Shown piece after piece: positions 46,396 to 59,705 of a stretch of DNA of 64,000 bases. The number at the start of each line of letters is the position of its first letter. Positions within the stretch are counted from its first letter, which is position 1. The translations under genes and the position numbers were made by a program. The stretch comes from Rhinopomastus cyanomelas (taxonomy: Eukaryota > Chordata > Aves > Bucerotiformes > Rhinopomastidae): positions 897,361 to 961,360 of the forward strand of contig VXBP01007533.1 of NCBI GenBank assembly GCA_013400115.1. Reading direction: 5' to 3'. The notes beneath the pieces are model-generated. The model was not told the DNA's origin and made no database searches. It saw only the letters and a program-made list of their open reading frames with translations.

Positions 46396-49300
46396 AGAGG
46401 GTTGTTTTCTGTTGTTTTTCGCGTTGTCTTGTTTTTAGCAGGGTGAGGGGTGTTAATACAGGGTTTGGCATGTTCCCCAGAATGGCACAGATAGCTCCCC
46501 ATTCCTCATCATGTTTGTGTCAAAGTCAGCTCTAACTTTCTGAGAGAGTTTATAGGAAGGGGATGAGTTGCCAAGCCCTGCTTTCGCTGGTATCTAAGGA
46601 ACCGTGGAGATATGCAGTCTGTACAACGAGTCTGCTCATATCTCGTGTTTTATAAAGGACATCCCTCAGATGCCTGAGGAGAGTGGTAGGACTCGTATAG
46701 CAGCAGAACTGATTTCCTGTGTGTGTTTAAGGGTGGATATCTTCAAAATTATTTTCACAGCAATCATGTTACTGCTGTTGCTGTGCCTGAACAGACATAA
46801 TGACTTTGATGGGGTCCAGGAGTGGAGGTGACTGGAGCCTGTGAGGTGCGGCTGCACAGAAGTCGGAACAGTACAGCACATGCTCATCTTTTGCAACTCC
46901 AGCCTGTAGTCTGGTGTTAGATGTCAGCTATGTACACAGTCCTGCAAAGATCAGGGTGGTCCACATGACCCCAGACTGAAGCTCTTTTAACTTAAAGCTC
47001 ATGACCACAGTTCCTCACCTCATTTTTGTCTACAATAAACCAAGCAAGTGCCTGTTAAGGTTAAAGCATTGGCCCATTTACATTAATATCTATTAGTGAC
47101 ATGCTTCCAGAGGTAAAGTGTGCTCTGATTTATAAGCAGCCTCTGAAGGATTACAGAGAGCAACCCCGTTTTGGTCATCAGATCTAGGGCAAGCAATACC
47201 ATCTGTAATAATAAAGCTTGCCTAAAGAGCTTAGCATGGTTTGAGTAGTAAGCCATGGCTGCGTGTCTCTGAACCGTGTCAGCTATCCTGGCTGCCCTTC
47301 ATTTCAGTGAGTAACTGTGACCGACCTCTTCCTTTACCCTGGGAGACAGCAAGGGATCTTAGTAAATGTTCTTCTGTATCTGGTTTTTCTGCTTTCATAG
47401 CAGCCTTGGAAAGCTGAGCTAGGCTTGGTGGCCACCACTAGGCTGTTTAGGAGACAGCTTATTTGGGAAGATTGCACTGGTACTCCTGCTGTACCTTTTT
47501 GGGGGCTTATATGGTAACCTGGATGACGCACGCTGTCTTTCTGTCTATGTCAGGTTAAAACCCCATGGCTCTGTCTCTCAGTATTACCAAAGTGAATCCA
47601 AACTTAAGCTGCCAAATAAAAACGTTCTGGCTCATCCTGAATGCTTTGCACACACCCATAGCTGTAGGGGATTTAAATAGAGCTTTGACTCATCATGACA
47701 TTCAGAGAATTAGGCTGGGCTAGAGGGAAGGGCAGGAGGGTTTGTGGTGGTTTGGGATGACTTCACAGTGCAGATGTGTGTGTCCCCAAGGGACCTTGGG
47801 GGAGGTCCATCCATCCACTGTGCAGTGCTTTTTTTTTTATAGTTTGCCGGAGGTCTGTGATACCTCCTGCCTTAGACTGAGGATGAAAAGAGGATAAAAT
47901 CCATGAATAAAGGCAAGACACCCAGTGGTGGTTCTCATTCAGCTCCACCTCTGCTGTGGCATCCACTAGGTTTCTATCTACAGGGCTTGAAGATTTTTCA
48001 AAACTGGTTGTGGTAATTTCTTAGAGGAAGCACTGCGCTCTTCCTGTACAGGGTTAGAGGAGGTCAGTGGGACTTGCCCAGGGTTGGGGAGCTGTCAGTG
48101 ACAAGTCTTGCTTCTCCCAGCAGATTCCACTTACGAGAGCTCAGGTGGCAACCCTGGAGTTACAAGCATAGCCTTAGGGAGAGTGGTGGTTCCTGCTTTC
48201 TCCTGCTCCTCAAAGGTTGCGAGCCAGTTTTGGAATTCCCTGCCTTTGGCCAAGACCAAATATATCTGGAGGTGTATGTGGAGGGGAAATTTTCACCCTT
48301 ATGCTGCTTATATTATCGTGCTCCTTACTAATTGATGACAGCACTCTGGAGGGACCACAAGGGCTTTGGTTTTCTGGCTTTGACTGAGCACCGTCTCCAG
48401 GTCTGGTTCTTTAACCTCAACAGGAGTTTGAGCATCCTGTTCCTGTAAATGTGAAACAAACTTCCAGAGTCCTGAAAGATTAAGAGTATCCCATCTGCCT
48501 CTTAGCTGCTTTCATGGAGAGATAGGAAAGGTTTCATGCTGTAACCTTTCAGAGAGGGATAGGGTGGGCTTTGGGGTGCTGTTATCGTATGAAACTAAAG
48601 GATAATTTATTAGAAAATAATGTAGAATGTGTTATGATTTTTACTTCTTGTTCCCTTGGAATGTGGTGGAATTGGGGGTTTTGAATAAGACAGGATGAAA
48701 ATAATGAAAATAACCTTTGAGTTGTGGAGTTCTTGACCAGATTGGTTCACTCTGTGCTTTGCTTTGGGATCAGTATCCTTGGTGCCTCACAGAGGGAAGT
48801 ACGGGCTCACAGCTAACATGTTAGTGGTCTGCCCTGCCTGGTTTGCTGTGAGACCTGGGATAAATCAGGTAGGCTGCCTTCACACCTCTTCATCTGGCTG
48901 CAGTTCCTGCATTAACAGGAACAATTTCAATAGGTCTTTACTAACCTGACCTGTAGCTGACAGAACAGAGGGTGAAATGAACTCTGGCTGGGGTGAAAGC
49001 TGAGGCAGGGTGATGGGTAGTGTGGACAGAAGTGTCCCCGAGCCGAGTACTCCCTCCTGTGAGGAGTAAGATGCGTGTTCACGGCCTACGTTTCTCACTG
49101 GTGCAAATCTCCCACTGGGAAACTGGGACGGAAGTGATTCCATGTCTCTTCTCTGACAATAAAGTATCCAGGATTGTGAACAGCTCAGGCAGGGCTGCAC
49201 GACTTCTGAGTTAGACTGAATGTGTTAAAATATTGATTGTTTCTACGACCATTTGCCACTAGCAAGTCTGTAGGCTGGGAAAGCAAATCTGAAGAAAATG

Positions 49301-51230
49301 ATTGTGTCTGAAGCAGGCTTTGGAGCAACCTTCAGATGAGCCTTGAGGACAATTGTTACACTGGTTTGTGGTTAAACTTAACTAATATAGTATTTACACT
49401 TGCTTTCCAAAATCATGCAGAAAGTTGACATTATATTCTTTTCCCCGTTGGATAGAAGATGTAGTCAGAAATAACCGCTGAGGACTCTTTTTTTGATGTT
49501 TCCACAGGTTTCTAAGAATTTTCCCTGGAGCGTGACTACGAATATGACACTCCAGTAATGCAGAGGCTGTAAGTAAATAGATTGATGTTTGCAACCCTCC
49601 TTTAACAGCCGTGCTTGCACTCTTTCTTGAGCTGTGCTAGAACTCATCTTTGTTAGACAACCTTGAAATGAGCTTGCAAAGAAGTCACTGGAAGATGACA
49701 CAGTTCTAAAGTGGTTCATGCCATTCTAGACTTTGCTTTGTCAGCTTCTTGTTTCATTTAAGAACTTGAATAATGGTTGCTTAAGCTGCAAGAGGAAAGC
49801 CCAAGACCTGTCAGTATTGCAAGCAGGCAAAAATAAAATTATCTCACTAGCTTAGATGGGCAGTAAATAAAATGTAATGATGCATTACCAACAGCTGGAA
49901 TGCAGTTAATTCCTAGGCACAGAAAAAAGGCCAAACCCCTTCTTTTGCTTGTGGTACCACTAAAAGGTGGGGGGCTGCTGACCTGGTCAAGTATTTACAG
50001 GCCTTTGGTAATGTGATGTGAGGGCTGGGTCTCACACAGGCAAGCTTTTGTGCAATTCCTGTTTGTGAATACTTGAGAAAGATGCAATTTCCTTCTTTTG
50101 CTCAGCTTTCCCCACCTTATTCTGAGATGAATTGCAAGATGTTGATTTTGGTAGCTCTTCTGCATTGTTTTTTCCTAATCAATTCTCTAGAAACTGCTCG
50201 ATCTTTAATTCCGTCAGGTACTCAACATCCAAACCTTTTGTAATAAAGAGAGTGCTAATTTTTCCTTTAATTTCAATTGTAGTTGATGGCTTTCATCAGG
50301 TGTTATCATATAACTCAATCATCCGCCACTGGAATTTGTAATTTAATCAATAAAGGAGGCCACTTTTGTCAAGGAGATCAAAAGAGAAAGAGCTCAAGGA
50401 AAAAGAGCTCAACTGAAAGGAAGATGAAGAACAAGAGTGATAAGTAGTTTGCACTGAATAGCTGCACACCCTGGTGACTATATCTGCCTGGAAAATAGCA
50501 AGCAGAAGGGGTACCACTGCTTTAGAATTAACAAATCTAATGGTTGCATGTGCACTCAGCTTGCACGAGCTAGAGGTGAAAATCATGAATGTTACTTGAG
50601 CCACTTAAGCACCTTGTATCAACTCCACCACACTGAATGGTGTTAACAACAGTAGTTTTCACAGTAGCAGTCTGATAGTGAGAGAGACACTAAGATGAAA
50701 CTCTGTGCTGTGTGAGATCCTCCAGCCTGTCTGCTCACATGCCTGTGTTGCCTTGCTTTTGCTTTAGACAAGGACAGAGGAGGGGGTAGCCATGGGATCA
50801 AGCCACTCTTGATGAGCTCACTGAACAGCTCATGGCTTTGCAGCAGAGATCTCCCGGTGTCTGTCAGCTGCGTACACACTTAGTTCCATGACTCTGTGTC
50901 TGCTTCCACTGTTTCTGCCACCCCAACGGAACCAGTGGTAGTGCTCTGACGTGGAAGGATGAAGAGATACCTATTCATTTCTAGCAGTGAGAGGTCTCTT
51001 AGTTTCATGCTGTGGCCCATCTGAGATGTGTAGTGTCTGGCTCTGCCGCTTCTGCTGCAGAAGTGCATTTTGCCCCAAGGGAGAAGGTTTGTTTGCCTCT
51101 GGAAGGCACCATGGGTTTTTCACGCTTCCAAGCAGCTTTGGAAAAGACCTGAGAGGGAGATTGACTGCTCCACTGGAGAAGCACTTGTGCTGGGTCATAG
51201 CTGGGAATCTTTCCTTGGCTCCTTGATTTC

Positions 51231-51283
51231 AGAGGGAGATTGCTGGGGTCCCTTCCAATCTGTAGTGATTCTATGATTCTATG
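51231..51283 (+). mobile_element. CR1 tail remnant
   Basis: The sequence 'ggggtcccttccaatctgta' followed by 'gtgattctatgattctatg' is the end of a plus-strand CR1. Only about 50 bp remain, with an internal gap before the 'ggtccc' block. It lies 150 bp upstream of a longer CR1 of the same orientation. Confidence 0.8.
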
Positions 51284-51430
51284 CATTTCAAAGTGGGTTG
51301 ACAAATTTTTCCTGTGGTAAGCACATCATTTCATAAGACAATAAGACAATCAACTAATGAAAACTACAGGGAATAATCTTTAAAAAAGCACCTTCAGCAA
51401 TACTTACCTCCAGATTTTGCTGAGGGTTTC

Positions 51431-51934
51431 TATTGTGTCCAGTTCTGCCTCCCTCAGTTCAAGAAGGACACAGAACTGCTGGAGAGAGGCCAGTGCAGAA
51501 CCACAAAGATGATGAAGTAGAACATGTGTCTGATGAGGAAAGGCTGAGGGAGCTGGGTCTCTTCAGCTTGGTGAAAAGTAGACTGAGGGGTGACCTCATG
51601 AATGTTGATAAATCTGGAAAGGGTGGGTGTTAGGAGGATGGAGCCAGACTCTGCTCAGGGGCACCAATGATAGGACAAGGAGCAGTAGGTGTCAGCTGGA
51701 ACATAGGAGGTCCCACATCAATATGAGAAGGAACTCTTTCATGGTGAGGATGGCAGAGCACTGGAACAGGCTGCCCAGGGTGGGTTGTGGAGTCTCCTTC
51801 TCTGGAGCTGTTTAAAACTCACCTGGCCATGTTCCTGTGTGACTGGATCTAGGGGATCCTGCTGTGGCGGGGGGATTGGACTGGGGATCTTTCGAGGTCC
51901 CTTCCAATCCCTAATGTTCTCTGTGATTCTGTGT
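51431..51934 (+). mobile_element. CR1 LINE, plus strand, about 500 bp
   Basis: The copy begins 'tattgtgtccagttctgcct', includes the 'gaggaaaggctgagggagct' section, and ends with 'ggattggactggggatcttt', 'cgaggtcccttccaatccct' and the tail 'gttctctgtgattctgtg'. It matches the reverse complement of the minus-strand copies. Its frame is broken by several changes, among them an in-phase stop in 'gatgatgaagtagaacatg' and a shift at 'ccagggtgggttgtggagtc', so it codes for nothing. Confidence 0.9.
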
Positions 51935-54390
51935 TTAAGTGTTGAACATCATGAATTAAAGAATGTCTGGACCGATGTTGCGCTGAACTGGCTTGGTCTT
52001 GATTTCTCAGCAATTCTCCCTTCCTGCAGCCGTCTTGAATTCAAGTCCAGCTCTTGTTTAGCACAGATGTACCAGAAAGTGTGAAGTGTGCCAGTCAGAT
52101 GGCAGCAAAATCTAAAGAGCAGCAACTTACTGACAAATCCCTCCCTCTGTCCTTAGAAAACGTCATAGAAGCCTTTTCTTGTGTGAGCAGTATTGTAAAT
52201 ATTGTAAATTGTGGTTCATCCTTAAAAGTCTGTATGTTTGCCAACCTTTACGCAGCGCCAAAGGATTACCAAAAATGCACCATATGGTTGCTTATGATCC
52301 CTGGTTCCTTTGGTGCACACCAAGTAATGTCGTCAAAGTCTGTGCTGTTGTGCCTGTTATGTTTGACCAAGTATGAAGGCAGAACCTCTCCTGCTGAGTA
52401 GCGTGATGTGCTGTATTTAAGATTGACTTTTTGAAGCAACCAGAATTTGACTGGCCAAAGCAATCAGTGTTTACCTTAGCCAGGCAGCCTAGGGAACCCT
52501 ACTGTAAGAAGTGAAATGTTTCTGATGAGAACTGAGGTGGAAAGCATTTCTTGGGGTTGATTTAGCACTCAAGAGCTCAGCACTTTGTAGGAATTTAGCA
52601 TCCTCAGAAATAAGTAATGGAACCTCCCCTCTGTCCTTCCCACTGCAATGACTTCCTCTTTTTACCTAAAAAAAGAGAACATTTAGTCTCACTTTTCAGT
52701 CATATTTTGCACAAAATCTCTCCCTTAGAGCAGAATAACTGGGGACCTGGGAGTCATGCCTGTGTACAGACACGTTTACATACGTGTTATTTTCTTCCCC
52801 ATATGACTTTCTAGCTGCTAAGACATTTTGCAGCACTCTGGGGTCTTTTTCTGTCCTACTCCAAACACCAAATCAACCATTTTAGTGACTCCACACTGAT
52901 TAAGAGGTTGGGGACAACGTTGCAGCCACATTTAGTTCATCTCTTACACAACATTGAGCTTTGCTTCCATTGTGTTTGAGTTCAACAGACTGCAGCAACA
53001 CTGAGTGTCGTTTAGCTGTTAAAGATTTCTGTGTCCCTGATCACTGAGAAGCTGCATCATTAACACAGGCAAATCACCATGCTTCACTGTGCTGTGTCCA
53101 TGGAACATGAAAGGCCCTTTTCCATTGGCAAAGCCTGATCTATTCTTCCATAAAATGAGGGGCCCATTGGCAGTTGTTTGACAAGTGAGACAGAGAGACT
53201 ATTTAATGAGAAGAGTGATCTAATAAGGGAGAAGTTGAACATGACAAGCGCATGGGAAGATAGCAGAAGGCTGATTTATAAATCACTGCATAATTGGGCC
53301 AAAATCACTTTTCATGGGGCCAAGGAAGAAGGGAGCTGCAGTTTTTGGGTAAATGAGTAACATGATTTTTCGAAAGTGCATTTTAGGAAAGTTGAACACT
53401 TTATTCCATTTCTCATCCCTGTACCGGGTGCTGTGCTCTCAGAGTAATGGAAACTGGTTTGTATTGCTTGATTTTTCTTCTTTGAAATGGCATATCGGCT
53501 TTTAGTGAAGAAATTGGACTTACGCTTGAATATGTCTGGATTTTACAAATAGGTTTTTAGTTTAATAAGATGAAACCAATTAACTAGAAAAGTCACTGCC
53601 AATGGATTTTACAAGTACATAAAAATATATTGCTTTTTCTTGAAGCATTTCATCACCCTTTTAAATGTTCTTTTTCTTTCCTTTGCCACCATTGACAAAG
53701 CACTGTGATGAATTCATCCCCTCATGCCTTTTCCTGAAGACATTGATCTTTGGCCCTGGTAGAGTGTATGTGCGGGGGTGGCTGTAGGCCTGTGCACATG
53801 CGTCTATTCATTTCTGTCTCACTTCGCTCCCGGCTTTGTTCAGTGCATTTGGCTTGTGGCCTGAGGAGAAACAGAGCACACAAGCTATAAAAAGGTGTTC
53901 TTAAAAGGTTGGTTAAAGTGGCACAGAACCCAAGGGCTAATGAGCAATCTCCCACAACCAGGTGCTAATGCAACTGCTGAAACATTTGGTGCAGCAGAAA
54001 TGCTGAGGAAGGCAGTGACACCTTGTTGTAACCCCACTGCATCCCTGGGAGAGGAAATGTCTCCTGGAAACCCTTCTGAGGTCATTCATGGCAGTGAGGG
54101 TGCCTTATAAGTGAGGGCGCGGACAGGGACACATTGTCCCACAGCAGCTTGGAAGTCTGTGGAAAAGAGGTTTGGAGCGAATGTTAGTAGAAGCCTCACC
54201 AGCCTCCACTGCTCCTAAATTTTCTTTGACTCTGCCTGTGAGAGGGCTAGTTGACAAACAGGACATGGGGGCATGCTGAGGAACTACAGAACTTCTCTTT
54301 CCATTACCTCAGCTTTCCCCATTCCCTTGCAGCCTTTCCTTCTGCTTAAATCACAAAGGATATTAACTTCTGTGAACATGTGGGGCAGTA
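51935..54390. other. unique non-coding sequence
   Basis: No gene is recognisable. A TATA-like string (ctataaaaagg) lies at 53885-53895 without other promoter signs. The AT-rich block at 53185-53330 is listed separately. Confidence 0.5.
53185..53330. promoter_or_regulatory. candidate conserved non-coding block
   Basis: Purine- and AT-rich complex sequence containing ACTATTTAATGAG, GATCTAATAAGGG, CTGATTTATAAATCAC (inner near-palindrome GATTTATAAATC) and GCATAATTGGGCC. A 60-codon plus frame (53178-53360) spans it, but its translation is not recognised. It could be a conserved non-coding element or, less likely, a short exon. Confidence 0.22.
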
Positions 54391-54462
54391 ACTGAGGCAG
54401 GCATTGCTTTGGGATGATCTTTCGAGGTCCCTTCCCATCCGTAATGATTCTATGATTCTATG
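54391..54462 (+). mobile_element. CR1 tail remnant
   Basis: 'gggatgatctttcgaggtcc', then 'cttcccatccgtaatgattc' and 'tatgattctatgac' form the end of a plus-strand CR1. The preceding 'actgaggcaggcattgcttt' is a weaker match to the CR1 'gctgtggcagggggattgg' section. About 70 bp survive or were ever inserted. Confidence 0.85.
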
Positions 54463-57400
54463 ACATGCTTTTCCCTGCTTTGATCAGCGCAGTACAAATT
54501 GAAGCATAACGAGTCTGCTCTGATCCCTAATAGCCTTGCTAGTTTGCTTTAGTTACCAGCTGATACAGAGATGATTAAAACCTGTTGTTTTGGGGTAAAG
54601 TTGGGTGTTTCTCCAAGTACATGGCACATGACACACAGAATTAGCTCTTGCGGACTGGCATCTCTGTTCACACCAGCTCCACTGAATCCTTCCAGAAAAA
54701 CATCTTTTATCATCTGAAAGAGTAACACACACTACATTTTGGTAATAGGAAAGGCTTTAATTCTTTTCTTCCGCAAGCGGTTGGAGTGCCCTGCAGGGCA
54801 GTGCTGGTTTCATCCCTGCCCCCATTTAGCAGTGACTGTCACATTTTAAAAATGGGTGTAGATGTTTTACCAGCAGCCTGACATCATTACTGACACTCTG
54901 CCTATTTACTGGGGAACTGGTGAGCTAGTTGAAGGAAATGATTTCATGGAGGGTTTTAAAGGATATACCCCTTTCAATGGGCTGTGAATGTCAACACATA
55001 CAAACAGTTGCCTCAAATCCTCCTGGGTTTGTTAAACTTCTTCATCAGCCACACCACGCTGTGAACGATACAGAAAGCTGGGACAGCCCAGCACCTCCTC
55101 CCAGTAGCTGTGGTGTGAGCAGCATGCGCTGGTTTGCGTTCAAGCTTTTCCGATGCTTCTTTAATTCTCAGGTTTTGTTTTGTCCTGTGTTGAATTCCTA
55201 GGCCGTCCCTTGTATTAACGTGACCTTGTTCTTCCAGGGAAGCCTCCCCCCATTCAAACAAACTGTACCACCACCAAGTAACTGCTTTGTGGTACCCAGT
55301 TTTGCCCTGCATTTTGTTTTAAAGCTTCCCAGGAGCCCTTGGCTACTTTGCACAAACTGTTAACTTGAGGGTAATAATTTTGTCTGGGTTTTGTCACAGA
55401 AATTCAATTAAAGCAGATTATGATCACAGTTGTGGGCCTGTTTCATTTACAGTTGCAAATGAAACCCAGGCCACACACTGATCGTTTATATAGGAAAGGA
55501 GATGCTGTGTAGTTTCGAGTGGCTGAATTACCTGCATGTTCCTTTGTGTGCCTTCAGTTATTGCAGAAGGGAGAGGAGAGAGGCTTGCAAAGTGAATAAA
55601 GGAGCGATGGAAAGGCGGAGAAGAAATCACCAAGTGAAAAAACTACCCCCACTGCTTTTCCCCAGGAGGTACACTTCCCGTATACACATAATAAACTCTG
55701 CAGGGAATTTCTTCCTCCTTAGAAAACATATCCCAAAGTGCAAGAGTGAGTAGTCATTTATTTATTTATTTGTTCATGGCTAACAAAGAGCAACAGTCTG
55801 CTTTCGTGGCCTCGGTTTGGCTCCAAGTCCCAGACCCACTGGGGGTGAGACATACGGTTCCACTTTTTTTCCCCAGTTATTTTGGGGCCATAAAAGCCAA
55901 CTTTCATATTCCTTTTTTCTCTTTTCAAGTTTTTGTGCAAGCAGCTGAATTCCCCAGGTAGGCAAAGGAAGATGAGGGGGAAGGGAGGAGAAGACGTTTA
56001 CCAGATTGGAGCAAAAGGATAGCTGCTGCAGAGGCTGGCTCCTGGTGGAAACAGTGTGTTTGAGATAATGAAAGAGGAAGGGCTCTTGTTTGTTTTGTGG
56101 GATGCCTTTTTTAGCTATGAAGGGCAAAACAAAGGCAAAACTTGCCTTGATATACTTTGATTAAATGTCTGTGTTTGTAAAGGAGTAATATATCTCAGCT
56201 TGGCTTTGTGACAATAAGCTAGAGAATTACTTTGCATGACTCTGGAGATATGTGTAGGGCATGACTCTTGGTCATCTCTTCTTCCTTATAAAGGCTTCGT
56301 TCTACAGCTTTGGGCCCTGGAAGTCCCCCACTGATTTCCCTGGGGTGTTGCCTGCTGTAGCACAGCAGGTGTAGCCTACTATTGCTAACAAGGCTTTGCT
56401 CTCATCCACTGCATTTCATTCATAAGGACTAAGCAATATTTTGCAAGTGGGAAAGAGAGATGTGCCCCAAACACAGGTGGAGTTGAGTCAAGAACAGGAA
56501 CAGTCCTGTCTGTTCCAGGTTCTAAGTATCTCCTGCTAGTGAACACTGGAGCGCCTGCTGAGGGATCATCTACAGCATGCATCACTTTTGACTAAAGCTC
56601 TCTTTGAGTGTACTCTGTTTAACAACTCCTCTTCCTCTTGTTTCTTGCTTTCTTCCGGATCCCCTTTAGTTCCAGGAAGGGTTTTACTGTCTTTACTGTG
56701 ATTTCAACTATGTGCTTGAGAGGCTTACTGGATTCTTCACCAGATGAAGGGAAATAAGCTCTTCTGTTTCTAGCTTTAGTTCACATACTGTTTCCACACC
56801 CCTCACTGACACTACTGAAGACTGAAAGAGAAGTAGGCAGCTTATTAACTCTCAAAAACTTCAGCATAATCCACTGTAAGTGGTGCAGTGAAGTGTGAAA
56901 ATTTACTTTTGCTCAAATCCAGGGCAATTCATTCTGTGGTAAAAGGCCGTTACAGCTATTTAGATTTCTCTGTTGTTTTGTGGTAGAGGTGTCCTGTGTC
57001 AGACCCACCAAACTTGTGAAAACTTGTAGAGGCAAAATCTGGGTAAAAGACATGGAAGGCCTTATGTAAGGGCTGGTCTTTGAGGCTCTAGGTTTTTGGA
57101 CATCTTTTCTGAATAAGTTAGGGCAACTGAATTGAGTGCCCTCAGAATGTTTCAGTCCAAGTGAATGTGACTTTGGGTGTTATGACCAGATGGACTTGAG
57201 TTTGAGTAACCTTGCAAAAGTCAGCGGGTTCATGCTGGCACAAAGCCAGGGTTAAAAAAGGAGGTGGATCAGGACTTTGTATGACTATCAGATTACTTTT
57301 ATTACAGCGTATTGGAACCTTCCAGTGTAATCCAGGTTTGTTGTGTGGTGAAGGAAGGACATGAGCCTTTCCAAAGGGTTGACTCATCAGAAGAGCATTC

Positions 57401-57589
57401 CCATAGTCAACAAGAGCTGAGCTATGGGAGTGCTGATTCTTGCTGACTTATCAAACACCTCACTGCCTAGCCTAGCCCAGATTTCAGGTGAAGTGAATAA
57501 AGTAGGGCGAGATGAATCTCTGCCTACATTTCAATCACATGTTTTATGTTTGGTAAAACATATAAAGAGAACCTTTTTTTAGCATCTAT
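54463..57589. other. unique non-coding sequence
   Basis: No gene is recognisable. A short ATTT tetranucleotide run lies at 55756-55771. The frames (up to 115 codons, 55780-56127 minus) carry no known domain. Confidence 0.5.
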
Positions 57590-57670
57590 GATGCTATGAT
57601 GCAGAGGGATTGGACTGGATGATCTTTTGAGGTCCCTTCCAATCCCTAATGTTCTGTGATTCTGTGATTT
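57590..57670 (+). mobile_element. CR1 tail remnant
   Basis: 'gatgctatgatgcagaggga' followed by 'ttggactggatgatcttttg', 'aggtcccttccaatccctaa' and the tail 'tgttctgtgattctgtgat' is the last 80 bp of a plus-strand CR1. The sequence is close to the longer copies, so it is a short insertion rather than an eroded old one. Confidence 0.9.
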
Positions 57671-58259
57671 TTCAATCTGTAGGTAGTAGAGTTAGATCTG
57701 TGGCCAGCATAAATGAGCTAGACTTCAGGGTGAGAGAGCGGATTTTAATGGAGTAACTTCTGCTCTGCTCCAGTTTAAGCCGGGTCAAATGACTGGAGTT
57801 TTGGGGGATTGTTCAAAGAATTAGAAGAGATGTGGGAAAGTAAGACTGAAACACTCTCTGGAGTCTGTATTTCAGCAATGAGGTGGAGGCCAACCCAAAT
57901 ATGGGAATTAGTAACCCTTCAAAGCCACCTCTCTTGAGCAGCTGCAGTAGGAACTGGCAGTGCAAACGCACAGATGAATTCTCTTCCAGCGTAGCTGAAA
58001 TAAAATGTTTGTTACAGCTTTCTGTACGTATGCTCTCAGCAGGGATCGTTTCCCTTCCCTTTTAGGCAAACTCAACAGAGGAAGAACATTTAACAGCCTT
58101 GAACCGCCCAGCCTGGGTGACATATGTACGCACCACTGAGCTGTGCCTGGTTTGTCAGTGCTTAGACTCTTTCTGGAAGGTGGAATCATGGCTGGTTGCT
58201 AGCAGTCCACGTTGTTAGAGGCGCTAGAGCAAGATGAAGGCGAAGGTCTGAAATTGTAA

Positions 58260-58420
58260 GCAAACAGAGACGATCCATCATGCATTTTCACTGATGATAA
58301 AAAGCTAACAGTGGCAGTCTGCTTATCTAATAACTAGATTTATTGAAATAGCCTCTGCTCTCATTAAATAGCTTGTTTTTTATGTTTTCATTTTAGTTCG
58401 TCTTACTGAAGGTGTCTGGG
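58260..58420. promoter_or_regulatory. candidate conserved non-coding block
   Basis: AT-rich complex sequence with TGATGATAAAAAGC, CTTATCTAATAAC, CATTAAATAGC and TTTTAGTTCG cores. No coding frame and no repeat. A weaker candidate than the others. Confidence 0.15.
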
Positions 58421-59504
58421 CTTTTTTTCAAACCCACTATTACTGCCATGGCTAACTAGCTAATTTAGATAATTTCTTCTTTTAATGCTTAAAGGAAGCC
58501 TAGTCTGCAGGGCACTCTTCTCGCCTACATAGCAGGACTTCAGTGCAAAGCCAGCTCTTGTCATGAAATCTGAGCTTCCTGCAAAGTAAATTATAAAATC
58601 AATGTAATAATTATAAGTTGGTTCCTTCCATGACGATAGTGCTACTGGAAGTGTGGCTACACATTTCATTTAGCATAAGCCTAGTGCCATCAGCTATGCA
58701 CAGGAAGGGTGGTAAGATCGATCATTTTTAATCACTGGAGAGAAATAAGCTGTGGATACAAAAATGTTGCTTGTGTGATGTGACAACCCTCTGCTGAAGG
58801 GACTGCTCCTTTCCTGGCTCAGCAAGGTACTGCATTTTGTGGTTTTGTTCCCAGGGGAACAAGCTGCTGCTTTCCTCCTTTTCTGAGAAACTTTGTCAGA
58901 TGAGAAGTGGAATGTTAATCATTAAAAATGCGTGTTGCGGTAATGCCATTTGCTTAAAGATGTTCCTTGACCCATGGAGAATATTCACTGTTTGTTGGAG
59001 AAGAGATCAGCAGAGGAACTGGGAGAGCCTGATGGGTTTAAAAGACTACCTGGCAATAAACAAGATTCTCAAATGAATCTGAATGTGGTTCCCAAGGCTG
59101 GGCTTCTCTATTTATAGGCTGCCCTTTTTCATGGAGGACCTGAGATACTATCAAGACAATCAATTCCTCTTGGCGCTGGGTGTGGTGGCACTATGGAGGT
59201 ATTAGCATGAGGAGAGGATTGTTTTAACAAAGGACACGGAGAAAAGTCCTTCCTCCTGCAGAATGTGTGTTGTGAAGTTTAACAGTCCCAGCGGCCTTCA
59301 CTGAGTCCTTTTCCAAAGACATTTTAAGGAAGAACTGCAAGGAGCTCACCTGTCTGCTGCAGCTGGGGTTAACACTGAGTTGACCTGGCTGATCTTTTAA
59401 CATGAGTTTTAGGTCTTGTGGGGTTTTCTTGTTTGGGCTTTAGCTGGTTTTGTTTTCAAGCCAGACACTTGTGCTGCAGAGCCATCCTTTCCTGCTGTTT
59501 TGAA

Positions 59505-59705
59505 TGCTAGCAAGACCGAAACACTGCGCATAAAGCACACACACCATTACGATCCCCGACTTAGAGTATTTATAGGCCTCATTTCCATTTGTTGTGGTCT
59601 CATTAATGGAACAGCAATAATAAGTGGAAGTGTTAATGTGGGATCATTTTACCAACAGCCCAAAGTATTAGCGAACTTGATAAGGTGGTTGAAAAGAAAA
59701 TAACT
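59505..59705. promoter_or_regulatory. candidate conserved non-coding block
   Basis: Complex sequence with ACACACCATTACG, CTCATTAATGGAAC, AGCAATAATAAGTGG and GTTAATGTGGG cores. The 95-codon plus frame 59416-59703 runs through it; the translation is not recognised and I take it as chance. Enhancer role is inferred. Confidence 0.2.

Larger units (their letters stand above)
43853..51230. other. unique non-coding sequence
   Basis: More than 7 kb without a recognised gene or recent repeat. Frames are all under 110 codons. An exon-like unit (45598-45642) and an AT-rich block (46130-46395) are listed separately. 49790-49905 is also AT-rich with TAAT cores. A near-exact repeat of 'aaagagctcaa' occurs twice at 50387-50412. 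Confidence 0.5.

Noticed and set aside
51390..51435. Minus-strand donor GAG-GTAAGTATT next to a CR1
   Set aside because: The only nearby acceptor would lie at the CR1 edge with no pyrimidine tract.
53885..53895. TATA-box-like ctataaaaagg
   Set aside because: No initiator, GC-rich proximal promoter or exon-like sequence is seen at the expected distance; such strings are common in AT-rich DNA.
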